A stretch of DNA of 64,000 nt from an uncultured Candidatus Entotheonella sp. (lineage in GTDB: Bacteria > Tectomicrobia > Entotheonellia > Entotheonellales > Entotheonellaceae): the NCBI GenBank assembly GCA_958295825.1, contig OY282375.1, forward strand, positions 2,837,489-2,901,488. Reading direction: 5' to 3'. This document shows, piece after piece, positions 26,266 to 34,865 of this stretch. The notes beneath the pieces are model-generated. The model had not been told where the DNA came from. It ran no database searches and was given only the letters and a program-made list of their open reading frames with translations. Each line of letters opens with the position of its first letter. Positions within the stretch are counted from its first letter, which is position 1. The position numbers and the translations under genes are program-made.

Positions 26266-26556
26266 CTACACGGCATCCCCGGCAATGTTCTGCGTTTCTT
26301 CCTCCTCGGGCGGACCGAACTGGATGAGGTTGCGGAGTCCGATAATGTAGCCAAAGGCAACAATGTGGGAGAGCAGCGTCACCAATAAGCCGGCGTAGGT
26401 CAGCACCATGTGGGTCAGCGGCGAGGTGTCCTGCATGCGGATGGTCACGTCGGTAACCAGCCCCAAAAAAACCAGTACCAATGAGCTCAGCATCAGCAAG
26501 ACGATAAAGATCACACCGTTCCTCACGACAGGATGGAATTGGAGGCAAGAAGGCAC
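26266..26556 (-). CDS. Small membrane protein, two hydrophobic helices
   Basis: 96 residues: GVIFIVLLMLSSLVLVFLGLV, then TDVTIRMQDTSPLTH, then MVLTYAGLLVTLLSHIVAFGYIIGL and an acidic C-terminus (PPEEEETQ). The pattern resembles short subunits of membrane complexes but no family is recognised. First gene of a likely three-gene minus-strand set with the next small protein and the HlyD-like adaptor. Confidence 0.6.
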   Translation of the reverse strand: MPSCLQFHPVVRNGVIFIVLLMLSSLVLVFLGLVTDVTIRMQDTSPLTHMVLTYAGLLVTLLSHIVAFGYIIGLRNLIQFGPPEEEETQNIAGDAV

Positions 26557-26691
26557 GAAGCGCTGCTTCTGACGTGTACGCCACTATATCACGACGGCGA
26601 GCGGCTATTCAATCGACGGCGGCGCGCAACGCCTTGACCTACATTGCGTAATAGCCCCGCGCAAGGAATGGGAGGCATTGGGGAAGCAGTC

Positions 26692-27933
26692 TTACAAGGC
26701 GGCTAGCTCCCGCGTCTCGTCAGCAAATGCCGCGGGGTCAGTCACCGGACGCCGCTGCGCGATACGCTCACGGGCAGCCTGCAGAAGGTCAGGCTTGCCG
26801 TTGATGAAGAGGGCCGCTTGCAGGAAACCATCGGCGAAGTAAAACTGCGTGAATCCGGGTTCCAGGCTCAGGGGACCGCGCCGCACGCACTGATGACGGA
26901 CGCTCATATCGCCGATGACGTCGATGCGCAGGGCGCCCATGTGGGAGAAGAAATAGGGCAGCTCCGTGTAGGCAAGATGGGCGCCTGCCATGTTCGCGCC
27001 AGCCGTGCGGCCATGCTGCAGCGCCACGTCGTAGTGTTCGACGCGCAGATGGCGCTCCAGGGTCGGACTGTAGTAGCGCGCGATGTCACCGGCGGCGTAA
27101 ATGGCATCCGCCGCCTCAAGGTATTCGTTCACCACCACACCGTTATCGACATTGAGCCCGGCAGCAGCAGCCAGTTCGGTGTTTGGAGCAATACCCACCC
27201 CGATGACCACCACGTCCGCTTCGATATTTTCGCCGCCGTTCGTGACCACCCGCTCGACACGGCCCTGCGCGCCGACGAATTGCGCCGCTGCCGTATCGGT
27301 GCGCAGCGTGACGCCCTGTTGGCTCAGGAACGAAGTGATGAAGGCGCTGGTTTCGGCGTCGAGCACCAGACTCAACGGCGCCGGGGTGACTTCGATCAGG
27401 GTCGTCTGCAAACCTGATTGGGCAAACGCGGTTGCCACCTCACAACCAATAAAACCACCGCCTACCACGGCTGCTCGCTTCGCGTTGGCCATGGCGGCTC
27501 GCAAGGCGTCAGAATCCTCAAGGGTGCGAAGGTAATAGATGCCCTCCAAGTCGGCACCCGTTATCGACAACCGGCGCGGACGCCCTCCGGTGGCCAGCAA
27601 CAGCTTCTCAAATCCCACCTCGTCGCCATTGTCGAGCGTGACGGTGCGCGTGCTCACGTCCATCGCCGTCGCCGACTGCCCCAGAAATTGTTCCACCCGG
27701 TGGCGTTCGTAGAATCGCGGCCGGCGGAGGAACACGTCCTCTCGCTCCATACGGCCCAGCAAGTAATCCTTCGATAGCGGCACACGATCATAGGGCAGGT
27801 GGACCTCAGCACCGATCAACACCAAACGCCCTGTCTTGTCGCGGCGGCGAATGGCATCAATGGCCGCGGTGGCTACCAAGCCGCCGCCGATGATGACGTA
27901 CGGAATCCGTTCCACAGGGACGTTCCTTTGCAC
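26692..27933 (-). CDS. FAD-dependent NAD(P)H oxidoreductase (ferredoxin/rubredoxin reductase or AIF-like)
   Basis: A 413-residue flavoprotein of the pyridine nucleotide-disulfide reductase fold without a redox CxxxxC. FAD site YVIIGGGLVATAAIDAIRR, NAD site AAVVGGGFIGCEVATAF, LLLATGGRPRRL, and the second FAD motif AIYAAGDIARYYSP. The order and the C-terminal dimer-type domain match ferredoxin reductase subunits of dioxygenases and bacterial AIF-like proteins. No oxygenase or ferredoxin gene is nearby, so the partner is unknown. The ATG at 27933 is followed by MQRNVPVERI; the ribosome site is moderate. Confidence 0.88.
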   Translation of the reverse strand: MQRNVPVERIPYVIIGGGLVATAAIDAIRRRDKTGRLVLIGAEVHLPYDRVPLSKDYLLGRMEREDVFLRRPRFYERHRVEQFLGQSATAMDVSTRTVTLDNGDEVGFEKLLLATGGRPRRLSITGADLEGIYYLRTLEDSDALRAAMANAKRAAVVGGGFIGCEVATAFAQSGLQTTLIEVTPAPLSLVLDAETSAFITSFLSQQGVTLRTDTAAAQFVGAQGRVERVVTNGGENIEADVVVIGVGIAPNTELAAAAGLNVDNGVVVNEYLEAADAIYAAGDIARYYSPTLERHLRVEHYDVALQHGRTAGANMAGAHLAYTELPYFFSHMGALRIDVIGDMSVRHQCVRRGPLSLEPGFTQFYFADGFLQAALFINGKPDLLQAARERIAQRRPVTDPAAFADETRELAAL

Positions 27934-28087
27934 TGGAGTGTTGGAATCGCTCGACGAGGTGAGCCTTTACCATACGCAGCAGGCCGAAAACGTGTCAATA
28001 TCACCCCCGCACATTTGGCCGTTCACAGGGTAAGCGCAGATGGTTACGGCAGTTCAACATTGATTGGCGCCATGCAAGGCCACCGCA

Positions 28088-28198
28088 GCGTCATTCCGGC
28101 GCACGCCGGAATCCAGTCATGCCGCCGTGGATGCCGGAGCCTGCGCTGGACCCCGTATCAATACGGGGGGCATTCCGAGGTCAAGCCCGGCATGACGC
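28088..28198. repeat. Dispersed intergenic palindromic repeat (REP-like)
   Basis: Begins GCGTCATTCCGGCGCACGCC and ends GGCATGACGC, with inner hairpins CCGGCG...CGCCGG and CCCCGTATCAATACGGGG. The GTCATTCC-cGGAATCCAG form matches a repeat type widespread between bacterial genes. It fills most of the 329-base gap upstream of the oxidoreductase gene. Confidence 0.7.
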
Positions 28199-28262
28199 GC
28201 AGGCAGACTTCCTGGGCGTATATGCGCTTACCCTGCGGCCGTTCAGGTCTGTCTGGACATGC

Positions 28263-28434
28263 CAGGCTCAGGACTCATAACCAGAAACTAACCGTGGCAG
28301 CTATGCAGATGGCACTGAAGAACGTATGCGCACAGCGGTCGTACCGGGTGGCGATGCGGCGACAATCCTTGAACCTGCCAAACAGGCGGCTCAATGAGGT
28401 TACGGCTCTTGTAAAGCTCGCGGTTGTAGAGACA
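28263..28434 (-). mobile_element. IS-A fragment (right end, about 170 bp)
   Basis: Begins CAGGCTCAGGACTCATAACC, with C replacing the first T of the terminal repeat, and follows the IS-A 3' transposase region up to the codons for ELYKSRNLIE. The rest of the element is absent. It is fused to an unrelated short coding sequence. Confidence 0.85.
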
Positions 28435-28554
28435 AAGCGGTAACTTACTGAATTTAATGAAATTTTTCGGGGGGAGGTAGATACCATCTTTGTTCTTGGC
28501 TGTCTCTAGGGCATTCCAGTGGTCATTCGGCGTTGGGTCGTTCGGCATGGTCAT
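28434..28554 (-). pseudogene. N-terminal fragment of a hypothetical protein, fused to IS-A remnant
   Basis: Starts MTMPNDPTPNDHWNALETA and continues KNKDGIYLPPKNFIKFSK, then runs into IS-A sequence (NRELYKSRNLIE). About 40 native residues remain. Function unknown. Confidence 0.5.
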
Positions 28555-28579
28555 ATTGTTTCTCTCTGATATGGGGAGC

Positions 28580-28849
28580 CTATAGCGCGAGCCTCCGTGA
28601 GAGCGCGGAGGCGAACCTGGGAGTCTCCCCGACCGCCTCGGTTCGGACGGCCTTGAAGGCGTCACGTTGGGGATAGCCTTGGCGCACCCGCTCCGGCGCG
28701 CAGCAGGCGTCCTTGGCGAGATAGACGCGACCGCCGTGCGCATGGGTGATCGCGTCGATCGCCGCGAGCAGCACCAGCGTGTGCACGATGGCGTGGCCGA
28801 TGTCCGAGGTGGCGCCGATCACCAGCGCCGTTTCGACCCCGCCGTTCAC
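28580..28849 (-). pseudogene. Fused remnants: SDR N-terminus joined to FAD-oxidase C-terminus
   Basis: The 89-codon frame begins VETALVIGATSDIGHAIVHT, the NAD-binding start of a short-chain dehydrogenase. Without a stop it becomes THAHGGRVYLAKDACCAPERV, GYPQRDAFKAVR and RFASALSRRLAL, the typical C-terminus of a DprE1-like FAD-linked oxidase. An in-frame deletion of the bulk of both genes explains it. SDR (DprE2-like) and FAD oxidase (DprE1-like) genes are often neighbours. Start overlaps the upstream gene's stop by ATGA. Confidence 0.7.
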
Positions 28850-29235
28850 GGTGCGGTGTTCCCGTCACCCGCCGGTTCGGCAACATCGAAGCTGCCTTCC
28901 CAGATCCGGCCTTCGCCGGTGAACTGGCCGGTGCGGGTCGCGGCGATGGCGTAATCAGGCAGCTCCCGCCTCGCTGCGCAGACTCCCCTCTTGATGAGAA
29001 GGTGATTACTGAAAGAAAAGTCGAGGTTGTCGAAGCCGTATAGCCAGCGCCAGACGGGGAGGTCAGCCGCATCAACCGGGTCCAGGTGGAGGAAGAACGT
29101 TGGTTCAGTGTCCTCCGGGGTGCACTGCTCCTTCTTGTAGATGAGACTGTTCCCGATGAGATACACCTCCCAATCGGAACGGATTACCGGCGGGCTGCCA
29201 CCCGTCAGGCGAATCAGATAGTCGCTTGCTGACAT
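28846..29235 (-). CDS. Hypothetical protein, possibly C-terminal piece of a membrane glycosyl-transfer protein
   Basis: 129 residues beginning MSASDYLIRLTGGSPPVIRS, then WEVYLIGNSLIYKKEQCTPED, FFLHLDPVDAADLPVWRWLYGFDNLDFSF, and ELPDYAIAATRTGQFTGEGRIWEG. It resembles extracytoplasmic C-terminal regions of large membrane proteins found beside DprE1/DprE2-like genes, which fits the fused remnant downstream; this link is inference. The ribosome site is weak and the frame is open for 19 codons upstream, so it may be a fragment. Confidence 0.5.
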   Translation of the reverse strand: MSASDYLIRLTGGSPPVIRSDWEVYLIGNSLIYKKEQCTPEDTEPTFFLHLDPVDAADLPVWRWLYGFDNLDFSFSNHLLIKRGVCAARRELPDYAIAATRTGQFTGEGRIWEGSFDVAEPAGDGNTAP

Positions 29236-29522
29236 TGTCTCGGTCCGAATCGGCTGGATATGGTGTGGGGCATAACGCCGGCGGCTACGCACAACCCCGT
29301 TCGCGTTTGCGTCCAGGCGACCGTTCCATCCCCTGGTCCGGCCCAGCGCCAGACGACCAGTTCATCCGGATCGCATTCCCTGGCGAAGGCCTGCGCCAGC
29401 CGCCCGTCAACAAGGAGCCTGGCGCCGTCCGATTGGTAGTCGAAATGCGGTTCTATTCTCTTCCAGATCCAAGCGGCGATACCGTCATCTTCCGGCGGGT
29501 CGACGGAAACTAGAATGAACAC
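29214..29522 (-). CDS. Hypothetical protein, low confidence
   Basis: A 102-codon frame with plausible protein texture at the start (VDPPEDDGIAAWIWKRIEPH, LLVDGRLAQAFAREC, DELVVWRWAGPGDGTVAW) that overlaps the next gene at its end. IS-A copy 4 begins 27 bases upstream, so it could be cut off from a longer gene. No family recognised. Confidence 0.3.
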   Translation of the reverse strand: MFILVSVDPPEDDGIAAWIWKRIEPHFDYQSDGARLLVDGRLAQAFARECDPDELVVWRWAGPGDGTVAWTQTRTGLCVAAGVMPHTISSRFGPRQCQQATI

Positions 29523-29548
29523 TTTTTTTCGTATTTTGCAGGGGAGCT

Positions 29549-30392
29549 TAGGCTCAGGACCTATAAAAGAGTATCATGAGGCCTGTGATGAGAGTCAACA
29601 CCCTGACGCCACAAGGAGAACGATCATGTCCGAGCACCACTTCTGGCTACCCGACGACCCGTTTGACCGACTCAAACCCCTGTCACCCAACAAGGGGCGC
29701 GGCGTCCCGCGCGTCGATGACCGAAAGGTCATCAGCGGCATCATCCACGTCATCCGCTATGGGCTAATGTGGCGCGACGCGCCCGCCTGTTACGGACCCC
29801 ACAAGACACTCTACAACCGCTTCGTGCAGCTGGACAGGGCCGGGGTCTTCGACCGCATCTTCCAGGCCCTGGCTGCCGAAAGCACCGCCACCAAGACGGT
29901 CATGATCGACAGCACCCATCTCAAAGCGCATCGCACCGCCGCCAGCCTGCTCAAGGGGGGCTCTCCCACGCCAGATCGGACGCACCCGGGGTGGGCTGAA
30001 CTCGAAGCTCCACGCCGTCTACGATGGCAAGCCCGTCGTGCTGCGGTTGACGGCGGGGGCAGGTCAGCGACTACCGCGGGGCTGATCCGGTACTTGAGGC
30101 CCTCCCGAAAGCCGATGTCCTGATAGCCGACAAGGGTTATGACAGCGACAGGTTGCGCGAGGCCCTTGCCGAACGTGGCATCAAGTCCTGTATTCCGGGC
30201 CGCGCCAACCGTAAAGAGCCGATTGTCTACGACACGGAGCTTTACAAGAGCCGCAACCTCATCGAGCGCTTGTTCGGCAGACTCAAGGATTGGCGCCGCA
30301 TCGCCACCTGGTACGACCGCTGTGCGCATACGTTCTTCAGTGCCATCTGCATGGCTGCCACGGTTAGTTTCTGGTTATGAGTCCTGAGCCTA
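29549..30392 (+). mobile_element. IS-A copy 4
   Basis: 844 bp with both terminal repeats, edges CTTA...CTAA, so TA is again shared at both ends. It lies downstream of the DprE-like remnants. Confidence 0.92.
29626..30380 (+). pseudogene. IS-A transposase, frameshifted at the G6 tract
   Basis: Starts MSEHHFWLPDDPFDRLKPL; intact through MIDSTHLKAHRTAASLLKGG. The G6 run (about 29955-29960) leads to frame SPTPDRTHPGWAEL instead of the expected RTRGGLNSK. A further extra G in GGCGGGGGCAGGTC near 30055 shifts the rest. The catalytic C-terminal half (GYDSDRLREAL, NLIERLFGRLKDW) is present in another frame. Confidence 0.85.
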
Positions 30393-30489
30393 ATATCTCC
30401 ATGTGCGAAACGTACTGACATGAACGTTTACCGGCGCGTAGCGGCGTTCGTGTGCAGCCACGCTGGTTGGAATGGCGCCAGATATGATG

Positions 30490-30834
30490 CTACCGGTTCT
30501 CGATCCGCTGCCAGCACAAGCGTCCCGTATTACGCAACTGACAGCCAGTGCTATTACCCCGCAAGAAATCTTCCAGCATGCTGCGGTTCCCAGCCTCCAA
30601 GCGCAATCCTGGGGAATATGATCTTGTCCAGAATTGCGGGGATGACGAACCATGAGCTATGTGAGTTGGGTTTACCATTTCCACCCCAGAACCAGCGAAT
30701 TCCGAGGAATGGCTCTTTTGTCCCCCTTCATAACCACAATACCCAAGCGCTCCGTCAGGCTTTTGACAACTAACGATATATGGCCCCTCCCACTCGCTTT
30801 TGCGGAGAATCGATCTCAAGAATCTCGCCATCAT
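30490..30834 (-). CDS. Hypothetical protein, low confidence
   Basis: A 114-codon frame from an ATG at 30834: MARFLRSILRKSEWEGPYIV, then KPDGALGYCGYEGGQKSHSSEF and a polar tail. No family recognised and the ribosome site is poor. It may be the degraded end of a gene cut by IS-A copy 4. It lies downstream of mutM on the same strand. Confidence 0.3.
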   Translation of the reverse strand: MMARFLRSILRKSEWEGPYIVSCQKPDGALGYCGYEGGQKSHSSEFAGSGVEMVNPTHIAHGSSSPQFWTRSYSPGLRLEAGNRSMLEDFLRGNSTGCQLRNTGRLCWQRIENR

Positions 30835-30904
30835 CGTCCAACGGAAAGTTCTCGCCGCAGTTCTCTCTTGGCCCGTTTTTACTCTTTCCTTTCGGGTTTC
30901 AGCA

Positions 30905-31729
30905 TCAGCGTTGACACCAGGGACAGTAAAAGCTGCTCCGTCCCGCCTGCACGATGCGCTTGATGCGGTGGCCGTCGCGTGCGCACGACTCGCCCTCGCG
31001 GCCATATACGAACAGCTCGTTCTGGAACTCACCCCGCTCGCCGTTGCTGTCAACGTAGTCCGACAGCGAGGTGCCGTGCTTGTCAATAGCGGCTTGCAGC
31101 ACCTGCCGTAGCGAGTCGTGCAGGCGTGCCCAGTGCACGGGGCGCAAACGGTCCACGGTCCGGGTCGGGCGCAATTTGGCCAGATACAGGCTCTCGCTGG
31201 CGTAGATGTTGCCGACGCCAACAACCACCGCGGCGTCCATCAGGAAATTCTTGACCGGTTTGCGCGACCGTTTTGCTTGTGCCCGCAGGTAATCGCAGGT
31301 GAACGCTTCCGATAAGGGCTCCTCGCCAAGGCCGCGCAGACGCGGGTGACTCGGTAGGTCGGCAACCATGGTGGGCAGGCACATGCCAAATCGCCGCGGG
31401 TCGTGGAAACGCATCTCCAGTTCCGGTCCCATCTGAAAGATGAGGTGGTCGTGCTTGGCGTCCTCGTCGGCAGGGACGCCCACCCGGAGGCGTCCGCTCA
31501 TGCCGAGATGGAACAACAAGACCCGGTCGGACCGTAAGTAGATCAGCAGGTACTTGGCGCGTCGCTCTACGCGGTCGATCGTGCGGCCCACGACATGCTT
31601 ACGCAGCGCCCGGGCATCGACCACGTGACGGAGCTTCGCCTGCCGTACCCGGACGGCGCTGATCGTGCGCCCCACGAGTTGCTGGCTGAGACCGCGTCGG
31701 ATGGTTTCTACTTCGGGCAATTCGGGCAT
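30905..31729 (-). CDS. mutM: Formamidopyrimidine-DNA glycosylase (Fpg)
   Basis: Removes 8-oxoguanine and formamidopyrimidines and nicks the abasic site. 274 residues: the catalytic N-terminal MPELPEVETIRRGL (Pro2, Glu3), Lys in RRAKYLLIYL, FHLGMSGRL, HDHLIFQM, FHDPRRFGM, the helix-two-turn-helix GVGNIYASESLYLAKLRP and a C-terminal zinc finger. In the finger the usual second cysteine is Asp: C249-x2-D252 ... C269-x2-C272, with GRSSFYCPWCQ otherwise normal. Start ATG at 31729. Convergent with nothing; the DUF6062-like gene is 24 bases upstream on the same strand. Confidence 0.95.
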   Translation of the reverse strand: MPELPEVETIRRGLSQQLVGRTISAVRVRQAKLRHVVDARALRKHVVGRTIDRVERRAKYLLIYLRSDRVLLFHLGMSGRLRVGVPADEDAKHDHLIFQMGPELEMRFHDPRRFGMCLPTMVADLPSHPRLRGLGEEPLSEAFTCDYLRAQAKRSRKPVKNFLMDAAVVVGVGNIYASESLYLAKLRPTRTVDRLRPVHWARLHDSLRQVLQAAIDKHGTSLSDYVDSNGERGEFQNELFVYGREGESCARDGHRIKRIVQAGRSSFYCPWCQR

Positions 31730-31753
31730 GCCGAAGCCGCTCCTCGCGTCAGG

Positions 31754-32512
31754 TTACTGTGGCGCGCTGCCCAGCCAGCCGTCGGTACCGGCGTAAAGCG
31801 ACACCGCGCGCCGCCAAGCGTCGGCTTCGCGGCCGTATGGCTCGTCGGCGAAGCGGTAGTCGAGCTTCCGTATGAACGATTCCAGGTCGCGCTGCAAGGT
31901 TTCGAGGCAGGCGCGTTGCGCCTTGAGAACGGCCGGCAGGTGCTCGTGGTGGGGCTGCCAGGCCGTCAACCGCCGCAGGTGCGGCCAGCACAGACCGACC
32001 GATGCCGCGAAAGCCTGGGACAAGGCGGGCTCGGGCCAGTCGTTGAGGAGCACCTGGACGTACAGGCGTTCCTGCTCACCCCAGGTACGGCAGGCGGGAC
32101 ACGTCGGCCCCGCCTGCCACGATTCCAGCCAAGTTCGCAGACGGCGCAGGAACCGGCGTTGCGCGCTCCGCTGCCGCCCGTCGCCGTTCGGCACGGTAAA
32201 GGGATCGATCTGCGACAGGTCATGCCGCAGCACGTCCTGGTACAGGATGGCCAGACTGCCGGCGCCTTGCGGCGTCTTGACGGCCATCCAGGCGTGCCAA
32301 CTGCACAAGCCCTTGGCGGCACGCCAAGCGTCCCGCTGCTCAACGTCGACGACCGCTCGGTCAAGCAGGGTTTCTACGTACCGCGGGTTGTTTTGCTGGG
32401 CGATTTGGCAAAGCGCGCAGGCAGGCGACTGCAAAGCCTCGACAAGTACGGCGCGCCTCAGACTCCTGGCGGAATCGGGCGCTTGGCGCCGGCGGAGAAA
32501 GCGCGTGACCAT
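31754..32512 (-). CDS. Cysteine-rich hypothetical protein (DUF6062-like)
   Basis: A 252-residue soluble protein with paired CxxC motifs: SPACALCQIAQ near the N-terminus, KGLCSWHAW, GPTCPACRTWGEQE in the middle and VGLCWPHLRRL. The alternation of CxxC and LCxxH motifs is typical of a widespread uncharacterised family (DUF6062 type) and suggests metal binding. The C-terminus ends in FIRKLDYRFADEPYGREADAW, also conserved in that family. The ATG at 32512 is the first that makes sense; the long frame upstream is antisense to greA. The ribosome site is weak. Role unknown. Confidence 0.75.
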   Translation of the reverse strand: MVTRFLRRRQAPDSARSLRRAVLVEALQSPACALCQIAQQNNPRYVETLLDRAVVDVEQRDAWRAAKGLCSWHAWMAVKTPQGAGSLAILYQDVLRHDLSQIDPFTVPNGDGRQRSAQRRFLRRLRTWLESWQAGPTCPACRTWGEQERLYVQVLLNDWPEPALSQAFAASVGLCWPHLRRLTAWQPHHEHLPAVLKAQRACLETLQRDLESFIRKLDYRFADEPYGREADAWRRAVSLYAGTDGWLGSAPQ

Positions 32513-32726
32513 TCGGGGTTCACCTACAAGCCCTGTTCGGTTGTTGTCGAAACCGACGCGCACTGTAGCAGATCGATGAGGGGCGGCACAATGTCGGACG
32601 GGCCGCAAATCCCGGCACGAGGGCGTGGCGTGGCGCTTTGACACGGCCCCGTGATCGTGCGAAATTGTGCACGCCTTCGCGTTTTTCCGCATGGATTCCA
32701 GCCAAAATGAGGAGACGTAACACTTT

Positions 32727-33206
32727 ATGAGCCATTTTTTCACCCGTGCAGCGCATGCACGACTCTCCGAGGACTTGCAAAAATTGCGCTCCGAGGACCT
32801 GATGAACCTGAGCCGGGCAAAGAATATCGCCGCCGCCGAGGGCGACCTCAGCGAAAATGCCGAGTACCATGCCGCTCGCGAGCAGTTGGAGCAGGTACAG
32901 CGACGCATTCACGATCTCGAAGTGCAACTCCGCTCCCCCCGCTTCATCGAGGATTTGCAGATTTCGTGCGAGCGCGTATCCATCGGCACTAGGGTGTGCT
33001 GCCTCGACCTGGAAAGCCGGCAGGAAGTGACGTACACCCTGTTGGGCGAAGCGGACGCGGTGCCGGAACAAAACATCATTTCCTACCAGTCACCCTTGGG
33101 CCGCGGGCTCGTCGGCAAAGAACTCGACGACGACATTGATATCGCCCTGCCGGCAGGCACCCGCCATCTGCGCATCCTGGACATTCAGCGTTTCGACAGC
33201 GAGTAG
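32727..33206 (+). CDS. greA: Transcription elongation factor GreA
   Basis: Rescues backtracked RNA polymerase by stimulating transcript cleavage. 159 residues: an N-terminal coiled coil with the key acidic tip region EGDLSENAEYHAAREQ, and a C-terminal FKBP-like domain with GTRVCCLDLESRQEVTYTLLG, NIISYQSPLGRGLVGKE and DDDIDIALPAG. The ATG at 32727 follows GGAGACG. cinA begins 12 bases downstream, so they are probably co-transcribed. Full length for the family. Confidence 0.95.
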   Translation: MSHFFTRAAHARLSEDLQKLRSEDLMNLSRAKNIAAAEGDLSENAEYHAAREQLEQVQRRIHDLEVQLRSPRFIEDLQISCERVSIGTRVCCLDLESRQEVTYTLLGEADAVPEQNIISYQSPLGRGLVGKELDDDIDIALPAGTRHLRILDIQRFDSE

Positions 33207-33218
33207 GAGAGCACTGGC

Positions 33219-34448
33219 ATGCAAGCCGAGATTATCGTCATCGGCACGGAATTGCTCCTCGGGCAGATCATCGATACCAACGCCGCCTACATCGCGCAGC
33301 AGTTGTCCAGCCTGGGGATTGATCTGTACTACAAGAGCACCGTGGGGGACAACAAGGGCCGCATCGTCGAGACGCTGCAGCGGGCGGTGGACCGCAGTGA
33401 CCTGGTGCTGACGACCGGCGGCATCGGCCCGACGCTGGACGACATGACGCGCGAGTCGGTGGCCGAGGTGCTCGGGGTACCGCTGGAACTGCACTCCAAC
33501 CTGCTGGAGCAGATCAAGGCGATGATGGGAAGCCGGTACACGGAGAACAACGCTCGGCAGGCGTACGCGCCGGCCGGCGCGCTGCCGATTGAGAATCCAG
33601 TCGGCACCGCGCCTATCTTCGTGGCGCCGACGCCGCGCGGCGGTGCGGTGGTGTGCTTCCCCGGCGTGCCGAGCGAACTGCGCTACTTGATGGAAAACGC
33701 CGTGCTGCCGCATCTTAAGGAGCGCTTTCAGGTGCAGTCATTACTGGTGTCGCGGACGCTGAAGTGTCTCGGGCTGACCGAGAGCTACATTGACGAAACC
33801 TTGGACGACCTGATCCAAGAGGGTTCGAACCCGACGATTGGCCTGCTGGCGCAGATGCAACTCGGCGAGATTCACGTGCGCCTGACAGCAAAGGCGGCTG
33901 ATGAGGCGGCCGCTATCGTCCTGCTCGACCCGCTGGAGACCGCGGTGCGGCAACGATTGGGCAAAGCCGTGTACGGGCGCGATGCGATGGAGTACGACCA
34001 GGCCGTTGCCGACCTGTTGCGGCAGCACGATCTCACGATTGCGGTGGCGGAATCCGGCATGAGCGGTGGCGTGGGCCATGAATTGGGCAGCGCGCTGACG
34101 CCGGATCATCGGTTCGTTGCTGCGGTCATGGCGCACCACCCGACGGCACTGGAGCGCTTGTTGGATGTACCCGAGGCGCTGGTTGCCCGGCACGGCATCG
34201 TCAGCCCCGAGGTCGCCGCCGTCATGGCCCACAACGTACGGCAGCGCAACGGCACCGACTTGGGCTTGGCGGTTACTGGCGCCGAGCAGTTTCAGGGTGG
34301 TCAGGAAACCGTGGCCTGCATCGCCCTAGCCCACGGCGCCGACGCCGTGACCCCGTATGAATACCGCCGCGCCAGCAGCATGCGCTTCGCCCGCCAGCGT
34401 ATTGGCCGAGCGGGCCTGCAGGCGGTGTATGAGCATCTGGTACAGTAA
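33219..34448 (+). CDS. cinA: CinA-like competence/damage-inducible protein with atypical deamidase domain
   Basis: 409 residues: an N-terminal MoCF/COG1058 domain (IIVIGTELLLGQIIDTNAAYIAQQL, LVLTTGGIGPTLDDMTRE, FPGVPSELRYLME) with ADP-ribose pyrophosphatase type function, and a C-terminal CinA/PncC domain that in other bacteria deamidates NMN. That domain normally has AESCTGG; here residues 278-284 read ESGMSGG, and the usual TGIAGPxGG is TGAEQFQGG. The C-terminal enzyme is therefore probably inactive or altered. Start ATG at 33219 with AGGAGAG upstream. Second gene after greA. Confidence 0.93.
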   Translation: MQAEIIVIGTELLLGQIIDTNAAYIAQQLSSLGIDLYYKSTVGDNKGRIVETLQRAVDRSDLVLTTGGIGPTLDDMTRESVAEVLGVPLELHSNLLEQIKAMMGSRYTENNARQAYAPAGALPIENPVGTAPIFVAPTPRGGAVVCFPGVPSELRYLMENAVLPHLKERFQVQSLLVSRTLKCLGLTESYIDETLDDLIQEGSNPTIGLLAQMQLGEIHVRLTAKAADEAAAIVLLDPLETAVRQRLGKAVYGRDAMEYDQAVADLLRQHDLTIAVAESGMSGGVGHELGSALTPDHRFVAAVMAHHPTALERLLDVPEALVARHGIVSPEVAAVMAHNVRQRNGTDLGLAVTGAEQFQGGQETVACIALAHGADAVTPYEYRRASSMRFARQRIGRAGLQAVYEHLVQ

Positions 34449-34582
34449 CGATTGCTCACCAAGTGCCTTCCGCCGGTAACCAAATCTGCTCCAGAAACTG
34501 TTCAGACAAGCCCTGCCGTTTCTTCGTAGACACCTCAGTTCCGGTTGACAATAGCTAAAGCCCCCTGCTCAGGAGGTCGCTC

Positions 34583-34725
34583 ATGCTGACCCGACTGAAA
34601 GTCTCGGGTTTCAAAAACCTGGTAGACGTTGACGTGAGCTTGAGTCCGTTCACCTGTGTGGTCGGGACAAATGGTGTGGGTAAATCGAATCTGTTTGACG
34701 CGATCAGTTTTCTGAGTGCACTGCC
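34583..34725 (+). pseudogene. N-terminal fragment of a RecF/OLD-like ATPase
   Basis: ATG at 34583 with CAGGAGG. Reads MLTRLKVSGFKNLVDVDVSL, then VVGTNGVGKSNLFDAISFLSAL (Walker A), the start of an SMC/ABC-type ATPase like those of OLD or Gabija GajA-type nucleases. After 48 codons it is interrupted by an IS-A fragment and nothing of the remainder is found. Family beyond the P-loop cannot be told. Confidence 0.75.
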
Positions 34726-34834
34726 TAGGCTCAGGACTCATAACCAGAAACTAATCGTGGCAGCCATGCAGATGGCACTGAAGAACGTATGCGCACAGCG
34801 GTCGTACCGAGTGGCGATGCGGCGCCAATCCTTT
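34726..34834 (-). mobile_element. IS-A fragment (right end, about 109 bp)
   Basis: Starts TAGGCTCAGGACTCATAACC and follows the IS-A 3' end to about ATCCTT, then stops abruptly. It truncates the ATPase gene. Confidence 0.88.
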
Positions 34835-34865
34835 AGCAATACAAGGCGTCTGCGCGGAACGGCAT

